Assembly (NCBI GenBank): GCA_964647255.1
Contig: CAZYGI010000014.1
Location: 4,606 to 68,605 of the forward strand
Origin: CAWJEL01 sp964647255
GTDB taxonomy: Bacteria > Chloroflexota > Anaerolineae > CG2-30-64-16
Direction of reading: 5' to 3'
DNA length: 64,000 nt
A program made the position numbers and the translations under genes. The stretch's first letter is position 1, and each line of letters starts with the position of its first letter. This document shows, piece by piece, positions 60,024 to 64,000 of the stretch. The notes beneath the pieces were generated by a model that searched no databases, was not told the DNA's origin, and worked only from the letters and a program-made list of their open reading frames with translations.

Positions 60024-62657
60024 TTGAAAGGAAAACACCTGATTTCGGCCCTGCTGCTCATCGTCATGCTGGCGAGCTGCACGGGCCAACCGCCGGCCGA
60101 CCTGCCGCCAACCGCAACGCAGACGCCGGCGGTTCAACCCACAGCGGCGGCGACCGCCACCACACCGCCCGCATTGACGCCGACATCCACTAATTCACCG
60201 ACCGCGCCGGCGCCTGATCCCACCGCCACAACCGCGCCTTCGCGAACCGCCACCGCAACACCGACGATCTCGATCACCGCGACCGCCTCGCACACGCCGG
60301 CGGCGACAGTTTCCGCGGCCGCCGAGGACCCGCTCGCCTCCGCCCGCTGGCATCAGCTCATCGGCGACTGCGCTGCGGCCCGGAAAGAACTGGCTGCCCT
60401 GCTATCCGGGGGACTCTCGCCCACAGGGGCGGCGGAAGCGCGTTTCCGCATGGCGCAGTGCTACCGTCGCGATGGCGCCGATGCCGAGGCCACCATCGTG
60501 CTGAACGACCTGCTGGCTGCCGCGGGCGCACAAGACCCCTATCGGGCGCCCGCCACGTTTCTGCTGGGCGAGGCGCTGGCCGCGCTTTCCGAAGGAACGC
60601 ACAACGGAGGCCGCTGGGCCGACGCCGAAGCTGCGTACCGGGCCTATCTGCCGCTGGCGCCTGAGCTGGCTTATCTGACCTGGCAGCGGATCGGCGGCGC
60701 CGCACGGGCGCAAGCGCACCTGCCCGCCGCGGTCGAGGCCTACCGGAAGGCCCTGGCCGCCTCGCCGGATTGGAGCAACACGGTCGCGATCCGCCGCGCC
60801 CTGGCCGATCTGGCAATGGCGCAGGGGGATGCACGGGAGGCGATCGCGCAGTACGATGCGCTGCGCGGGCAGGCAACTACGGGCGCCTGGGCTGCCGAGA
60901 TGCAGTACCTGGCCGGGAACGCTCTGGCACGGGAGGCGGCTGTCGTGGCCGCCGCCGTGCCGACCATCACGCCCATGCCAACCCGCCCGGCGACGCCTGC
61001 CGCCCCCGCGGCCCTGCTTGAAGCGCAGAAACGCTGGCAGGCCGCAGTGAACGCCGATGTCACCAGCCAATACGCGCACGCGGCCATCGTCGCGCTGCTC
61101 GATTCCGGTGCGACCGTGGATGAATACTCGCGCGGGCTGGCGAACTACCATCGGGGCAACTACGAGCTCGCCGTCGCCGCGTTCGATCGTCTGCTGACCG
61201 CCGAACCGGCCGGCCGGGACGGCGCGGCGCTCTACTACCGGGGCCTGAGCTACCTGGCTCTGATGCAAACGGACCGCGGGATCGCCGATCTCGATCAACT
61301 CATCGCCAGGTTCCCCCAGAGCCCGCTGTGGACCGACGCGTGGCTGGCGAAAGCCCGCGGCCTGAGCCGCGCCGGCCGCGACGCCGAAGCCATCGCCAGC
61401 TATCGCAATCTGGCAGCGCAGAAGCCCGCCGCCGCACAAGCGCCGACCGCGCTCTGGCAGGCGGCCGTGTTGGCCGAGGACAATAACAAACCGGATGCGG
61501 CCGTTGCTGAAGCCTATCTGGCGTTGGCGCGCGCCTACCCGAAGGCCACGGAGGCGTGGCGCGCCTATCAGAACGCCGGCCTGATGTATTTCCGGCTGGG
61601 GAACTTCGACCGCGCGGCCGCGATCTGGCGCGAGATGGCGGGGAACACCGATTTGGACGCGTTCACCGTGCCGGTGGCGAGCTTCTGGCTCGGCCGGGCG
61701 CAGGCCGCGCAGGGTGATCGGGCGGCCGCGGCCGCCTCCTGGCAGGCGGCGCAGGCCGCAGGGCCGGACAGCTTCTACGGGCTGCGTGCGGCCGCCTGGG
61801 CGAGCGGGCGAGAAAACCTCCAGACCGGCGGCGGTGGCGTAGCGCCGGCAACCGCCGCGCCCATGGGCTCACCGGCCGGCGACGAGGCTGCACTCTCAGC
61901 GTGGCTGCAAACCTGGGCCGGCCCCGGATCGTTGGCCCTGCCCGAGAGCGTCGAAAGCGATCCCGACTGGCGTCGCGGTGAGCTTCTGCTGGGGCTAGGG
62001 CTGCGCAGCCAGGCGCTTGCCAACTGGACCCGGGTGCAGCAGCGGCATGTCAAGGAACCCTGGACGCTGGCTGCGTTGGCACGCGCCTTCACCGCAGCCG
62101 GCGCCTATCGGCAGGCGATCGCCAGCGCGGAGACGGTCGCCAGCCTCTCCGGCCGGCCGCTGGCCGCTGCGCCGGCCACGCTCCAGCGGCTGGCCTATCC
62201 GTTTCCCTACGAGCCGCTGATCCGCGGCGAGGCGGACCGTCGGGGTCTCGACCCTCGCCTGCTGGCGGCGATCATCCGGCAGGAAAGCCACTTCGAGACG
62301 GGCGCCGCCTCATCCGCGGGCGCGCAGGGGCTGATGCAGGTGATGCCGGGCACGGCGCAAAGCATCGCCGTGCAGCTCGGCTGGAAGGACTTTCAACCGG
62401 CGCAGGCGTACTGGCCCGTCACCAACGTCGCGCTGGGCGCATACTACATCAACCAGTGGTTGACGCACTTCAACGGCAGCGTCTTCACCGCGCTGGCGGC
62501 CTACAACGGCGGGCCGGGCAACGCCCAAATCTGGCGCACCCGCGCGCCGCAGGATGACGACCTGATGGCGGCCTTGATCAACATCAATGAAACGCGGCTG
62601 TACGTGCAGATCGTGTGGTCGAACTACGAGGCGTACCAGCGATTGTATCCACAATGA
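60024..62657 (+). CDS. Lytic transglycosylase lipoprotein with TPR repeats
   Basis: The 877-residue enzyme cleaves peptidoglycan outside the membrane. The start is TTG at 60024 with GGAGG 7 nt upstream. A lipoprotein signal follows (lipobox LASC, Cys19). Next come a Thr/Pro/Ala linker (about 20-105), a long run of TPR-like helices (105-715) and the SLT domain, with catalytic Glu754 in IIRQESHFETGA and GLMQVMPGTAQ. The Slt70-like order of helical repeats and then SLT is clear. It has its own promoter. Confidence 0.93.
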   Translation: MKGKHLISALLLIVMLASCTGQPPADLPPTATQTPAVQPTAAATATTPPALTPTSTNSPTAPAPDPTATTAPSRTATATPTISITATASHTPAATVSAAAEDPLASARWHQLIGDCAAARKELAALLSGGLSPTGAAEARFRMAQCYRRDGADAEATIVLNDLLAAAGAQDPYRAPATFLLGEALAALSEGTHNGGRWADAEAAYRAYLPLAPELAYLTWQRIGGAARAQAHLPAAVEAYRKALAASPDWSNTVAIRRALADLAMAQGDAREAIAQYDALRGQATTGAWAAEMQYLAGNALAREAAVVAAAVPTITPMPTRPATPAAPAALLEAQKRWQAAVNADVTSQYAHAAIVALLDSGATVDEYSRGLANYHRGNYELAVAAFDRLLTAEPAGRDGAALYYRGLSYLALMQTDRGIADLDQLIARFPQSPLWTDAWLAKARGLSRAGRDAEAIASYRNLAAQKPAAAQAPTALWQAAVLAEDNNKPDAAVAEAYLALARAYPKATEAWRAYQNAGLMYFRLGNFDRAAAIWREMAGNTDLDAFTVPVASFWLGRAQAAQGDRAAAAASWQAAQAAGPDSFYGLRAAAWASGRENLQTGGGGVAPATAAPMGSPAGDEAALSAWLQTWAGPGSLALPESVESDPDWRRGELLLGLGLRSQALANWTRVQQRHVKEPWTLAALARAFTAAGAYRQAIASAETVASLSGRPLAAAPATLQRLAYPFPYEPLIRGEADRRGLDPRLLAAIIRQESHFETGAASSAGAQGLMQVMPGTAQSIAVQLGWKDFQPAQAYWPVTNVALGAYYINQWLTHFNGSVFTALAAYNGGPGNAQIWRTRAPQDDDLMAALININETRLYVQIVWSNYEAYQRLYPQ

Positions 62658-62673
62658 ATCTGGCCCACTTAAA

Positions 62674-62708
62674 GCACGAATCCCTGGCCCACCCACCAGG
62701 GATTCGCG
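62674..62708. terminator. Hairpin between convergent genes
   Basis: Arms CGAATCCCTGG and CCAGGGATTCG flank an 8-nt loop. It lies 17 bp after the transglycosylase stop; no T tract follows. The 191-bp gap up to 62848 otherwise shows nothing clear. Confidence 0.55.
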
Positions 62709-62848
62709 CTCAGACCACTTGTTGTTTTGGAGGAGGAACCTCTCCGGTTTGGGCTGTCCCGAACCCGCATCCGAAGTGTCTGTAGTATCGCAGGATCAGA
62801 TTAACGCCACGTGAGAAGCAGTTTAGGATTTGATTTGAGACATCTCAC

Positions 62849-64000
62849 CTACGGCGTCACCGTCACCTTCAGATCCAGCGGCGCCACCTGCCACCAGCTA
62901 TTGCCCGGTTTGAGCGGGATGTCGCGGCCCTGCGCATCCACGAAACGGAAGGGCGCGTGGCGGGCAGAGCGCACCCACTTCCCCTCGTACACCTTGCCGT
63001 CGCGCAGCACCTTCAGCGGGCCTTCGCCCCAAAGCTGGATCTCGACGGAGCAGTTGATGCACACGCCGTTTGCGATCTGGCGCTCGGTGCCGTTCTCCAC
63101 GATGAGGGTGATCGCGTGGTTGACGCTAAGCACCACCACGTTCGCAGCCGAGACCTGCTGGCCGTCGGCCTGATCCATGAGCGGCTGGCCGCCGCTGAAC
63201 CGCAGCCAGCGCCCGGTCCCGGCGTCAAAGGTCCAACTGACCCTGAAGCGCGGATACCCCAGGTCAAGCCGGCTGGCCGCACCGCCGCCGGACGGCGCCG
63301 CCTCGGAGAAGGCCCACGCCGCCGAGGGCTCCGGGGCGGTATTCCAGCCGCGCTGCGTGCTGGTGTTCCAGAGGGTCGCGGTGTCGGCGAACAACGTATT
63401 CCAGCTCAGGCCGCCCACGTTCATGTCCCGGTAGAACGATGAGCCGTTGCGCGCCTGCTCCAGGATATGATCGCCGAAGTCGGAGTTATACAGCAGTTGG
63501 CGCACCGGTTCAACGCCGCCCGAAAACGCCAGGACCGCGTCGAAAATGACCGGCAGCTCCACGTCAATCAGCCGCGCGCTGCGGATGGGCCCGATACGGG
63601 GCGCATCCTGGCTCTGGTAGATCGCGGTCAGGCGCGTCTCGCTGTACTCGACGCGGCTTTCCACCACGACATCCGCCTTGTTGAGCCCGGCCTGTTTGGG
63701 CTGGGCATCGGCGTCATTGGTCACCTTGACCGCCAACGGCCGCCGGTTGAGCACGGCCGGATCGGCCGGCCGCAGGCCGGTAAAGATCGAGACGCCCGCC
63801 TGGCGCGTCGGCATCACCGCCGATGACCCACCGCCCGGTTGCGCCGCTGGCTGCTCGGTTGCGGCCGGCGCCGTGGGCGCTTCCGTCGCCGCTGCGGTGG
63901 CGGTGGCAGCGGGCGTCTCCGTCGGCGGAACTGCGGTCGGCGCTGGCGGCAAGGTCACGGTGGGCGCCGGCGTGGCGGCCGGCGGCGCCTGCGTGTCCGC
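62849..64000 (-). CDS. DUF3048-domain protein (YerB-like), N-terminus cut by window edge
   Basis: The visible 383 codons include a Pro/Thr/Ala-rich linker (first 60 or so residues). A DUF3048 domain follows, with RRPLAVKVTNDADAQP, GLNKADVVVESRVEYSETRL, RIGPIRSARLIDVELP and GNSWWQVAP. YerB-like proteins are secreted or lipoproteins of unknown function. The frame is open to 64000, so the signal peptide lies beyond the window; a GTG at 63956-63958 is internal. Confidence 0.9.
   Translation of the reverse strand, partial: ADTQAPPAATPAPTVTLPPAPTAVPPTETPAATATAAATEAPTAPAATEQPAAQPGGGSSAVMPTRQAGVSIFTGLRPADPAVLNRRPLAVKVTNDADAQPKQAGLNKADVVVESRVEYSETRLTAIYQSQDAPRIGPIRSARLIDVELPVIFDAVLAFSGGVEPVRQLLYNSDFGDHILEQARNGSSFYRDMNVGGLSWNTLFADTATLWNTSTQRGWNTAPEPSAAWAFSEAAPSGGGAASRLDLGYPRFRVSWTFDAGTGRWLRFSGGQPLMDQADGQQVSAANVVVLSVNHAITLIVENGTERQIANGVCINCSVEIQLWGEGPLKVLRDGKVYEGKWVRSARHAPFRFVDAQGRDIPLKPGNSWWQVAPLDLKVTVTP

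Overview
The window is about 64 kb of GC-rich bacterial chromosome with one run of ten Ns (47103-47112), so it is most likely a metagenome or draft scaffold. Gene content points to a member of Chloroflexota, probably a filamentous Anaerolineae-like or Caldilinea-like lineage. It combines secreted Thr/Pro-linker proteins, a DUF3048 protein, a DUF2207 membrane protein, a B12-dependent mutase subunit with MeaB, octaheme cytochrome/NrfD genes and many dispersed heptanucleotide arrays. This assignment is inference. No rRNA, tRNA, CRISPR array, phage, integrase or transposase gene was recognised.

Layout. 1-9725 (minus): a truncated DUF2207 membrane protein and a 2579-residue secreted pullulanase/alpha-amylase fusion. 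9979-15729: a small DUF2892 protein divergent from a HAD phosphatase, then an MFS permease, a Vps62-like protein, a PyrK-like flavin/iron-sulfur protein and a second MFS permease. 15748-22187 (minus): UPF0210/PFL protein with its ACT partner, a YtcJ-type amidohydrolase, an S51-type peptidase homologue, an aldo/keto reductase and a TIGR01777 epimerase. 22302-30369 (plus): a double-domain SagB/ThcOx-type oxidoreductase, a family 5 uracil-DNA glycosylase, a second large secreted GH13 amylase, an M24 peptidase and a membrane-anchored Pro/Thr-linker protein.

30384-33268: a NarL-type sensor kinase and response regulator. 33465-37220: a five-gene electron-transfer module (two small membrane proteins, octaheme cytochrome, Tat-type 4x[4Fe-4S] protein, NrfD-type quinone protein) without any visible molybdoenzyme. 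37396-39049: DUF47/PhoU-like regulator and PiT phosphate permease. 39253-43345 (minus): OsmC, SIMPL protein, TGS-type nucleoside kinase, EamA exporter and a 40-residue membrane peptide. 43624-46891: LysM coiled-coil protein, a CHAT-protease/CARDB protein and a small membrane protein. 46908-50453: aconitase X, two tandem hexose-6-phosphate mutarotases and a decayed DUF3368 gene.

50472-59732: the methylmalonyl-CoA mutase B12 subunit and MeaB, a diacylglycerol-kinase-like enzyme, a Ca2+/H+ antiporter, XseA/XseB, a divergent PAP2 protein, an ECF sigma factor with its anti-sigma factor, and a two-gene ABC exporter. 60024-64000: a TPR lytic transglycosylase lipoprotein convergent with a truncated DUF3048 protein.

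Two themes connect the window. The first is extracellular alpha-glucan degradation: two very large secreted GH13 enzymes, with mutarotases and sugar-phosphate-type enzymes inside the cell. The second is a family of 7-bp repeat arrays at five places. Some of these arrays have been captured by genes and supply C-termini, stop codons or an interdomain linker. Consensus-like sigma-A promoters (TTGACA-17-TATAAT type) are readable at several starts and helped to choose start codons. Apart from the 340 bases at 50132-50471, which hold a decayed gene, no stretch over 300 bases lacks a gene.
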